Source: Bordetella parapertussis (GTDB taxonomy: Bacteria > Pseudomonadota > Gammaproteobacteria > Burkholderiales > SG8-41). From it: a stretch of DNA of 34,375 nt. The position numbers and the translations under genes were made by a program. Below, piece by piece: positions 27,318 through 34,375 of this stretch. The notes beneath the pieces were generated by a model that had not been told where the DNA came from, did not search any database, and saw nothing but the letters and a program-made list of their open reading frames with translations. The stretch is from NCBI GenBank assembly GCA_945893125.1, contig CAMDDY010000005.1, positions 1 through 34,375 on the forward strand, given 5' to 3'. Every line of letters starts with the position of its first letter. Position 1 is the first letter of the stretch.

Positions 27318-28145
27318 ATGAGCCTGCTAGACCGCATCGGCATCGACATCAGCCGCCGTCTGAAACTGGAAACCGCCATTGAGTGGGCCGCGAAAAACGG
27401 GTTGCATCACATCGACATTCAACTCGACACCGGCGACAACGCGCTGCCGAAATTTGACACCAAGCGCTGCGCCGGCGTGCGCAAGCTGCTGGATAAACAC
27501 GGCATCGCGCTGGGGCTGCATACCAACTCGGCGGTGAATGTCGCGGAGTATTCGCCGCATGTCGCCGACGCGGTGACTGAGTACCTCAAACGCTACGTTG
27601 ATCTGGTGCCAAAGCTGGGTGCGAGCTGGACAGAGATGCACGCGGGCTACCATTTCACCAAAGACAAAAAAATGCGCATGGAGGCAGGCCGCGCGCGCCT
27701 GCAGGCGGTGGTGAAATATGCCGAGAAAAAGAAAGCGCTGGTGCTGCTGGAAAACCTCAACAAGGAGCCGGATGACGCCGAGGTGCATTACCTCGCGCAC
27801 ACGGTTGAAGAGTGGCAGTACTACTGGGACATCCAATCGCCCAACTTCAAACTGTGCTTTACCGCCAACCACGCGCATCTGGTGCCCGAAGGTATCGAGG
27901 GCTTCGTCAAAGCGCTCAACTTCAAACGTGTGCATGAGGTGCGGCTGGCGGATTGCTTCCGCAACGGTTTTGAGGTGCATCTGCCGCCGGGCAAGGGCAA
28001 CATCAACTTCGGCAAGATGTTCAAACTGATCGAAGGCGCGGGCTTCAAGGGCGGTTACACCAACGCCTTCGGCACGCTGGATGACATGCTGGCGGCGCGG
28101 CAGACGTTTGTGCAGCAGGCGCGCAAGGCTGGCGTTAAAGTCTAA
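27318..28145 (+). CDS. Sugar phosphate isomerase/epimerase family (xylose isomerase-like TIM barrel) protein
   Basis: ATG at 27318, in frame in the ORF track; MSLLDRIGIDISRRLKLETAIEWAAKNGLHHIDIQLDTGDN, VLLENLNKEPDD. Confidence 0.83.
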   Translation: MSLLDRIGIDISRRLKLETAIEWAAKNGLHHIDIQLDTGDNALPKFDTKRCAGVRKLLDKHGIALGLHTNSAVNVAEYSPHVADAVTEYLKRYVDLVPKLGASWTEMHAGYHFTKDKKMRMEAGRARLQAVVKYAEKKKALVLLENLNKEPDDAEVHYLAHTVEEWQYYWDIQSPNFKLCFTANHAHLVPEGIEGFVKALNFKRVHEVRLADCFRNGFEVHLPPGKGNINFGKMFKLIEGAGFKGGYTNAFGTLDDMLAARQTFVQQARKAGVKV

Positions 28146-28153
28146 AAATCTTT

Positions 28154-28300
28154 TGACGCAGATTTACACAGATTTACGCAGATTATTTCTTGGCTACACC
28201 ACGACATCTGCACGAAAGCGCGTGATGAAATGAGCAACGATCAAACCAAACCAGAAATCACACGGGGTTAATCTGTGAAAATCTGCGCAAATCTGTGTCA
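28154..28300. repeat. Palindrome copy R3
   Basis: Arms tgacgcagatttacacagatttacgcagatta (28154-) / taatctgtgaaaatctgcgcaaatctgtgtca (-28300). Confidence 0.8.
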
Positions 28301-29252
28301 AAGATCTTTGTTTTTCGCCGTTTGCCTCTTAACAGCCCAAGCCCAAGCGCAAACCTGGCCCGCCAAACCCATCCGCTTCATCATCGCGCAACCGCCCGGC
28401 GGACAAAACGATGTGCAGGCGCGCATCATTGGATTGAAGCTCACCGAGTTGTGGGGCCAGCCGGTGGTGTTTGACAACCGCCCCGGCGCGGGCGGCGCGA
28501 TTGGTTTTGAAATCGCGGCGCAGGCGCCCAACGATGGCTACACGCTGGCGATGGGTTCGATCAGCACGCTGGCGGTGATCCCGGCGATGCCACGCAAGCC
28601 GCGTTACGATCCCCTCACGGATTTTGCGCCGGTGTCGATGGTGTCCACCTCGCCGTATGTGGTGACGCTGCATCCTTCGGTACCCGCGCGCACGCTGAAA
28701 GAACTGGTGGCGCTCGCCAAGGCCAAACCCGGTTCGTTGTCGTATGCCTCCAGCGGCACCGCCACCGGCATACATCTGACCACCGAGTTATTCAAGATGA
28801 TCGCCGGCATCGACATGGTTCACGTGCCGTACAAGGGCGGCGCGCCGGCCACCACCGATCTCATCGGCGGACAAGTCGGCGTGATGTTCAACAACGTGAT
28901 CACGGCGGTGCCGCATGTCAAAAGCGGCAAGCTGCGCGCGCTGGCCGTCACCACCGCCAAACGCTCGGCGGCGCTGCCGGACATCCCAACCACCGCCGAG
29001 GCAGGTTACGCGGGTGCGGAATCGAGTTCGTGGCAGGGCATCGTCACGCGCGCCGGCGCGGGCGCCGCTGTGGTCGCCCGCATGCACGCGGATTTGGTGA
29101 AAGTACTGGCCATACCCGAGGTGCGCAGTGCCATTGTGAATCAGGGCAACGATATCGTGGCCAGTTCGTCGCAGGAGTTCGCCGCCTACATCCGCGCGGA
29201 GATCGACAAATGGGCCAAGGTCATCAAAGTGGCAGGCGTGCGTAATGAGTGA
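28275..29252 (+). CDS. Bug family solute-binding protein (start lies in repeat R3)
   Basis: ORF 325 aa, GTG start; QTWPAKPIRFIIAQPPGGQNDVQARIIG, MVHVPYKGGAPATTDLIGGQVGVMF. Confidence 0.88.
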   Translation: MKICANLCQRSLFFAVCLLTAQAQAQTWPAKPIRFIIAQPPGGQNDVQARIIGLKLTELWGQPVVFDNRPGAGGAIGFEIAAQAPNDGYTLAMGSISTLAVIPAMPRKPRYDPLTDFAPVSMVSTSPYVVTLHPSVPARTLKELVALAKAKPGSLSYASSGTATGIHLTTELFKMIAGIDMVHVPYKGGAPATTDLIGGQVGVMFNNVITAVPHVKSGKLRALAVTTAKRSAALPDIPTTAEAGYAGAESSSWQGIVTRAGAGAAVVARMHADLVKVLAIPEVRSAIVNQGNDIVASSSQEFAAYIRAEIDKWAKVIKVAGVRNE

Positions 29253-29280
29253 GTGCATGAAGTGCTATCGTCCGCTGTCG

Positions 29281-29468
29281 CTAGTATTGCAACACATTAA
29301 TTCCACATCATCGTATCAAAGAAACTCCTTCCCCTTCAGGGGGAAGGCGGGGATGGGGGTGGGGGCAAACGCCTGGGAAAACCCCACCCCCATCCTAACC
29401 TTCCCCCTGAAGGGGAAGGGACTTTACATTGGTATCGATGTATCGAAATTAATGTGTCACAGTACTAG
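29281..29468. mobile_element. MITE-like palindromic element with CTAG ends
   Basis: Ends ctagtattgcaacacattaattcc and (reverse complement) ctagtactgtgacacattaatttc; GC-rich inner hairpin ccttccccttcaggggg / ccccctgaaggggaagg. Confidence 0.55.
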
Positions 29469-29726
29469 CACCCCGGCCTGCGGTTATGCGAGACGCGCGC
29501 GTATCCCTGCCGCCGCGTGTCTGGCATCCGTAAGGTCAGGCGCGAGAGTGGAAAATCGGAAAAATATACAATGACAACTCGCACGGCCCCCCCCAATGGA
29601 CGACGATATTCCGTTCTGAAGGCCGCCTGAAATAGACAACGTAAAATTTATTTCCAAAGCTCACATTTTTGCGGGCTTTTTTTACTGTTAAAATTCGAGC
29701 CGATCAGGATGCTGCGGAGAACGACC

Positions 29727-30692
29727 ATGCACACACGCACATGCGTACTCGGTGCGGCTTGTCTGCTCATGCCGACCGCCCCCGCGTGCGCCCAAACTTA
29801 TCCCGATAAACCGGTCCGGCTGATCGTGACCGGCTCGCCGGGGAGTTCCGGCGACACTCTGGGCCGTCTTGTTGCCGAAGGACTGACGCGCACTTTCGGT
29901 CGGCAGGTCATACTCGACAACCGTCCGGGCGGCGGCGCCAATATCGGGCCGGATATCGCCGCCCGGTCGCCGCCGGACGGCTATACGCTGTTCATGGTAA
30001 CCATCAGCCATGCGGTAAACGTCACGCTATACCGCAAACTGCCGTACGACATCGTGCGCGACTTTGCCCCGGTGACACAGCTCGTGACCGACCCCGCCGC
30101 GCTGGTCGTGCATTCGACGGTGGCGGCCAAATCGGTGAGCGAACTCATCGCAATTGCGAAGGCGAGACCCGGCACGCTCAATTATGCCTCCGGCGGAACC
30201 GGCACCTTCACTTTCCTCGCCGCCGAATTATTCAAGGGACAGGCTGGCGTGGACATCGTGCACGTGCCTTACAAGGGCGGCGGGCCGGCGCTGCTCGCGG
30301 TGGTCGCCGGCGAGGTTGCGGTCTACTTTTCGCCGCTCGGAATTTCGTTGCCTCATGTCAGGCAGGCACGGCTGCGCGCATTGGCGGTCACCACATTGAA
30401 GCGCGTGCCGATGGCGCCGGAGTTGCCGACGATTGCCGAATCGGGCCTGCCCGGATTTGAAGCCGGAAACTGGTTCGGACTGCTGGCGCCAGCGGCAGCG
30501 CCGAATGCCGTCATCAACACCATTCATAACGCCGCGGCCGGTTGGCTGAACGAACCGGACGCGCGCAAGCGGCTCGACGAACTCGCGTATGTCCGCATCG
30601 GCAGCACCCCGGCAGCATTCGCCGGGCACATCAAATCCGAAATAGCCCGGCTGGGAAAAATCGTGAGAGCACTCAAGCTCACGGTCGAGTAA
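29727..30692 (+). CDS. Bug family solute-binding protein
   Basis: ATG at 29727 (MHTRTCVLGAACLLMPTAPACAQTYPDKPVRLIVTGSPGSSGDTLGRL); IVHVPYKGGGPALLAVVAGEV. Confidence 0.9.
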   Translation: MHTRTCVLGAACLLMPTAPACAQTYPDKPVRLIVTGSPGSSGDTLGRLVAEGLTRTFGRQVILDNRPGGGANIGPDIAARSPPDGYTLFMVTISHAVNVTLYRKLPYDIVRDFAPVTQLVTDPAALVVHSTVAAKSVSELIAIAKARPGTLNYASGGTGTFTFLAAELFKGQAGVDIVHVPYKGGGPALLAVVAGEVAVYFSPLGISLPHVRQARLRALAVTTLKRVPMAPELPTIAESGLPGFEAGNWFGLLAPAAAPNAVINTIHNAAAGWLNEPDARKRLDELAYVRIGSTPAAFAGHIKSEIARLGKIVRALKLTVE

Positions 30693-30742
30693 TTCGCGTC
30701 CGGCAGCATCAGGCGCAACCGAAGAACATAAGGAGAACAACG

Positions 30743-31171
30743 GTGAAAAGCAAGCGCACTACGGCCACAGCCACCGCCAAGGCCAGAACAAAGTTACTCG
30801 ACGGTGTGCTCGAGGCGCGCGGCTACCGCTACGGGATCCACCGGATACAGGCCGAAGCGGATCTCGACTACATGCGGAAATTCGACGAATGGGTCAAATT
30901 CGTCTATCTAAGTCAGCGCCATCTCGATCGCAAAGTGAAAGAACTCGTGGCGACCGGCATCGTCGCCGCACTGAAAAGCCCGCCCAGGAACATCAAGAGC
31001 CACATCGACAAAGCAGTGAAAGCCGGTGCAACCCGCGAAGAAGTGATCGAAGTGATCGAACTCGCGGGCTATTGGGGCGGCACCGTGGTGCAGGCGAATG
31101 CAGTGGAGGCGTGGCGTCTGCAATTCGCGCCGGAGTTGCCGGGCGTGCATGAACCGGCAAGCGCGAAATAG
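30743..31171 (+). CDS. Carboxymuconolactone decarboxylase (AhpD-like fold) family protein
   Basis: GTG start with aaggag RBS; LSQRHLDRKVKELVATGIVAALKSPPRNIKSHIDKAVKAGATREEVIEVIELAGYWGG. Confidence 0.8.
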   Translation: MKSKRTTATATAKARTKLLDGVLEARGYRYGIHRIQAEADLDYMRKFDEWVKFVYLSQRHLDRKVKELVATGIVAALKSPPRNIKSHIDKAVKAGATREEVIEVIELAGYWGGTVVQANAVEAWRLQFAPELPGVHEPASAK

Positions 31172-31376
31172 AATGCTGCGCAGGCAGAAGAATGAAAGCA
31201 TCCCAGAACAGAGCATGGAAATGGGGGTCGCCGGGCACACCAGGGACGGCGATTACGCGCCGCCCCCGCACAGATCCGTACGTGTGGCCAACGCAATAGT
31301 CCAGTGAAACGGAATCACCGGCGCGGCGACAACCCGCGCAATTTTCATGGCGCGTTCTGGCGCTCCTTCGACACCG

Positions 31377-31781
31377 TTAACGAATGGTGACCTGCAACGC
31401 GTACCGCTGCGAACGTGCTGCCTGCATCGCCTCTCGACTGGGCGTCACATCCACGGTGTATTTATCGGTGCAAGGCAGTTTCCCTTCCCAGCGCAGCGAT
31501 TCGCTCACCAGCGGCGCGCCGAATTCTTCACCGCAATAGGCATACAGCGTCAGGGTCAAATTGCCTTTATCGCCGCCGTCGGGCGCCAGGTTCACCGTGA
31601 AGCTTTGTCCTTTGCGCGCTCTGAATTGGTAAGTTTTGGTGGTGGTCACTTGCCCGCGCACCGTGCCCATGGCCTCGCCTTTTTTGAAGTGGATTTCGTC
31701 CGTGACGGCGGCCGCAGCTTGCAGCGACCATAATAACAACGGCAGCAACAACAGGATCAATCCTGATCGAACGATGTTCAT
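31377..31781 (-). CDS. Small secreted hypothetical protein
   Basis: ORF 134 aa with N-terminal signal peptide MNIVRSGLILLLLPLLLWSLQAAAA; two Cys in the mature part. Confidence 0.65.
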   Translation of the reverse strand: MNIVRSGLILLLLPLLLWSLQAAAAVTDEIHFKKGEAMGTVRGQVTTTKTYQFRARKGQSFTVNLAPDGGDKGNLTLTLYAYCGEEFGAPLVSESLRWEGKLPCTDKYTVDVTPSREAMQAARSQRYALQVTIR

Positions 31782-31959
31782 CGGCTTTCTCTCCCTCTAT
31801 TTCGCAACGACCGGGACGCACTGCGCGCCCAAAGCTTGAATAACAAAATCATAACTGAAATCCACGCCTATCGCTGGCGCATACAAGCACCACAAAAGTT
31901 CGGCGCCACCCACGGCGGCGCTATAATCCGCGCTCCCTCCCCTTGCCGGAAAATCTCCG

Positions 31960-33537
31960 ATGACAACTCGCACTGTCTCCTCCCGCGATCTTAAAAATGC
32001 GCTCCACGACGGCAATGAACTCGCGCTGCTCGACGTGCGCGAAGAAGGCCAGTTCGGCGAAGGGCATTTGTTGTTTGCCACGCCGTTGCCTTACAGCCGG
32101 TTGGAGCTCGGCATCGCAGCACTCGTGCCGCGCAAGAGTGTGCGCATCGTGTTGTGCGACGACGGCGACGGCGTGGCGGAACGCGGGGTGAAACGTCTTA
32201 ACGCCATCGGCTATACCGACGTGTCGGTACTCGCCGGCGGCAACCCGGCGTGGGCGGCGGCGGGGTTTGCGATTTTCAAGGGCGTGAATGTGCCGAGCAA
32301 ATTATTCGGCGAGCTGGTCGAACACGTGTATGACACGCCGCGCATCACGGTGACGGAACTCGTGCACATGAAACAGCGCAATGAGGATTTCATCATCGTT
32401 GATGGCCGTCCGTTCACGGAATACAACAAGATGAATATTCCCGGCGGCATATGCTGCCCGAACGCGGAACTGCCGTTGCGCATCCGCCAGTTGGTGAAAA
32501 ATCCCAAGACCAGGATCGTGGTCAACTGCGCGGGACGCACGCGCTCGATCATGGGCGCGCAAACGCTGCTGAATTTCGGCATTGAAAATCCGGTGGTGGC
32601 GCTGGAGAACGGCACACAGGGCTGGGTGCTCGCCGATTTTGAGTTGGAGCGCGGCGCCACGCGCAAGTATCCCGAACCAATCGACGCGGCGGCGCTGCCC
32701 GGTCTGCAAGCCAGCGCGCAAAAATTACTCGCGCGATTCAAGGTTTCTACCGTCACGGCCAAACAAGTGGAAAGCTGGCGCGGTGAAACCAACCGTTCGC
32801 TGTATCTGCTCGACGTGCGCACGCCGGAGGAATTCGCCGCGGGCTCGCTGCCGGGCGCCGCGCATGCGCCCGGCGGCCAACTGGTGCAGGCCACCGATCA
32901 ATGGGTGGGCGTGCGCAACGCGCGCATCGTGCTCGCCGACAGCGAAGGCGTGCGCGCGCCGGTGGTCGCCGCGTGGTTAAAGCAACTCGGCTGTGATGTT
33001 TATGTGCTGGAAGGCGGCATCAATTCAGGCTTGAAATTGCCCGCCCCGGCGAAAGCCACGCTGCCTGCGCTGGCGAAAATTTCCGCTGACGAACTAAAAC
33101 AAGCACTGGCCAATAAAACATGCAGCGCGTTTTACCTCGGCCCCAGCATGAATTACCGCAAGCAGCATGTGCCGGGCAGCCGCTGGAGCATCCGCTCGCG
33201 TATTGTGAAAGACGCCGCGAATGCAAAGAATGTGGTGTTGATTACGCGCGACACCGATGTCGCGCAAGCTGCGGCTATCGATCTTGCTGTAGCAGGCGTC
33301 ACTCACATCAAACTACTCGAAGGCGGACTCGCCGCGTGGACCAATGCGGGCCACGCACTCGAAGCGTCACCACAAACGCCGCCGGACACCGAATGTATCG
33401 ACTACTTGTTCTTCGTGCATGATCGTCACCTCGGCAATCGCGAGGCGATGAAACAATATCTGGCATGGGAAACCGGCTTGATCGCGCAACTGGATGAGCA
33501 GGATAAGGGTGCATTCCGGGTTGGCGAAAACCAATAA
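31960..33537 (+). CDS. Multi-domain (four repeats) rhodanese-like protein
   Basis: ORF 525 aa; repeated LLDVREE..., IIVDGRPFTEYNKMNIPGG, LLDVRTPEEFAAGSLPGAAHAP; active-site-like loops CDDGDG and CAGRTR. Confidence 0.92.
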   Translation: MTTRTVSSRDLKNALHDGNELALLDVREEGQFGEGHLLFATPLPYSRLELGIAALVPRKSVRIVLCDDGDGVAERGVKRLNAIGYTDVSVLAGGNPAWAAAGFAIFKGVNVPSKLFGELVEHVYDTPRITVTELVHMKQRNEDFIIVDGRPFTEYNKMNIPGGICCPNAELPLRIRQLVKNPKTRIVVNCAGRTRSIMGAQTLLNFGIENPVVALENGTQGWVLADFELERGATRKYPEPIDAAALPGLQASAQKLLARFKVSTVTAKQVESWRGETNRSLYLLDVRTPEEFAAGSLPGAAHAPGGQLVQATDQWVGVRNARIVLADSEGVRAPVVAAWLKQLGCDVYVLEGGINSGLKLPAPAKATLPALAKISADELKQALANKTCSAFYLGPSMNYRKQHVPGSRWSIRSRIVKDAANAKNVVLITRDTDVAQAAAIDLAVAGVTHIKLLEGGLAAWTNAGHALEASPQTPPDTECIDYLFFVHDRHLGNREAMKQYLAWETGLIAQLDEQDKGAFRVGENQ

Positions 33538-33540
33538 TTA

Positions 33541-33563
33541 TTGTTTAAAAACAAAAGCTTACT
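33541..33563 (+). repeat. AT-rich boundary motif copy M7 (TTGTTTAAAAACAAAAGCTTACT)
   Basis: Begins 4 bp after the rhodanese stop codon. Confidence 0.5.
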
Positions 33564-33582
33564 ATATTCCCTAACCTGCCGG

Positions 33583-34230
33583 CTACATTTTGGGAATTTT
33601 CGCATCCTTGATCACCTGCGCCCAGCGCGCAATCTCGCCACGCATGAACTTGTCGAATTCCTCGCGGGTGGTCGGTTCGGGAGGCATCCCCAGATCGTTT
33701 AGGCGCCGCTCGACTTCCGGGGTACGCATTGCCGAGTGAATGTCTGCATTTAACTTATCCAGCAACGCCACGGGTGTCCCGGCCGGCGCGCATACGCCGT
33801 ACCACGAGTTGACCTCGAAGTCAGGCACGCCGGATTCCGCCATCGTCGGCATGTTCGGCAACAACGGCTGCCGCTTTGCACTCGCAACCGCCAGCGCGCG
33901 CAACTGTCCGGCCTGAACCGGCGCCACGAGAAACGGAATGTTCGTAATATTAATCGGCAGTTGGCCTGCAATAACATCGCTCGTCGCCTGTGCCGCGCTT
34001 TTGTAGCCGATATGCACGATGTTGAATTTCAATCGCAACTTGAGCAACTCCATCGTCAAATGCGGCGAAGTGCCGGGCGTGCTGGCGGTATAACTCAGCT
34101 TGCCGGGATTTAACTTGGCATACACCACCAGATTCTGGATCGAGTTAAACGGCACCGATGGATGTACGGCTCTGATGTTAGGCGGCATGCCGATACGGGT
34201 AATCGGCGCGAAATCGCTGTGCTGGTAAGG
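33583..34230 (-). pseudogene. Bug family solute-binding protein gene truncated at its 5' end by an IS30-type element
   Basis: Frame reads ...PYQHSDFAPITRIGMPPNIRAVHPSVPFNSIQ; Bug homology stops at about 34230, where IS sequence begins; signal peptide and first roughly 100 residues missing. Confidence 0.82.
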
Positions 34231-34375
34231 GCGGATTCAAGTCTGAAGTGCAACCGCGTTATGATGCGAGTGTAGCTTCTTCCAGAAGACTTCGTGGGGT
34301 GTTTTGAAGCCGAGGCATTTTCTGGGGCGATGGTTGAGGTAGTGCATGGCGGCAGAGATGTCTTTTTTGGTGATT
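34231..34375 (-). mobile_element. IS30 family insertion sequence end (cut by window edge)
   Basis: Begins gcggattcaagtctgaagtgcaaccgcg; carries the transposase 3' end. Confidence 0.8.
34237..34375 (-). CDS. IS30 family transposase, C-terminal fragment
   Basis: Minus-strand frame: ITKKDISAAMHYLNHRPRKCLGFKTPHEVFWKKLHSHHNAVALQT-stop; LNHRPRKCLGFKTPxE is the typical IS30 transposase C-terminus. Confidence 0.85.
   Translation of the reverse strand, partial: ITKKDISAAMHYLNHRPRKCLGFKTPHEVFWKKLHSHHNAVALQT

Noticed and set aside
29650-29695. Possible terminator (aaagctcacatttttgcgggcttttttt) before a Bug gene
   Set aside because: Stem is only about 5 bp (AAAGC/GCTTT) with a large loop; too weak to call.
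1-34375. CRISPR array, rRNA or tRNA genes
   Set aside because: No regularly spaced direct repeats and no recognisable rRNA or tRNA sequence seen by eye; short RNAs could be missed without a covariance search.

Overview
GC-rich bacterial window, probably betaproteobacterial (Burkholderiales-like, judged from gene families and repeats, not tested). The main feature is a minus-strand gene cluster (about 8862 down to 1) that appears to encode a complete core set for coenzyme F420 biosynthesis: an LLM-class F420-dependent oxidoreductase-like protein, a Bug-type solute-binding protein, a fused CofG-CofH FO synthase (FbiC type), NADPH:F420 oxidoreductase (npdG), cofE, cofD, cofC, a second Bug protein, and a dienelactone-hydrolase-like gene cut by the window edge. 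The remainder is accessory catabolism and transport: eight Bug/TctC-type solute-binding genes with no TctA/TctB membrane genes in view, a CaiB/BaiF CoA-transferase, an enoyl-CoA hydratase with azlCD, an SMP-30 protein, a dipeptide-type ABC SBP and fused double ATPase without permeases, a Fic-fold regulator, a FAD/Fe-S oxidase divergent from a serine-glyoxylate-type aminotransferase, a VOC protein, a TIM-barrel isomerase, a CMD-like protein, a four-domain rhodanese, a ParD/ParE-like toxin-antitoxin pair, and an IS30-type element truncating the last Bug gene. Structure not explained by genes: (i) a short AT-rich motif (about AATAAAAACAAATACTTACATA) at seven gene boundaries, in several cases forming the N- or C-terminal codons; (ii) a dispersed palindrome family built on ACGCAGATTTAC-type units; (iii) two identically spaced 25-bp palindromes around the predicted Fic-gene promoter; (iv) a 188-bp MITE-like palindrome with CTAG ends. 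All calls come from reading the sequence and the ORF track; no database searches were run.
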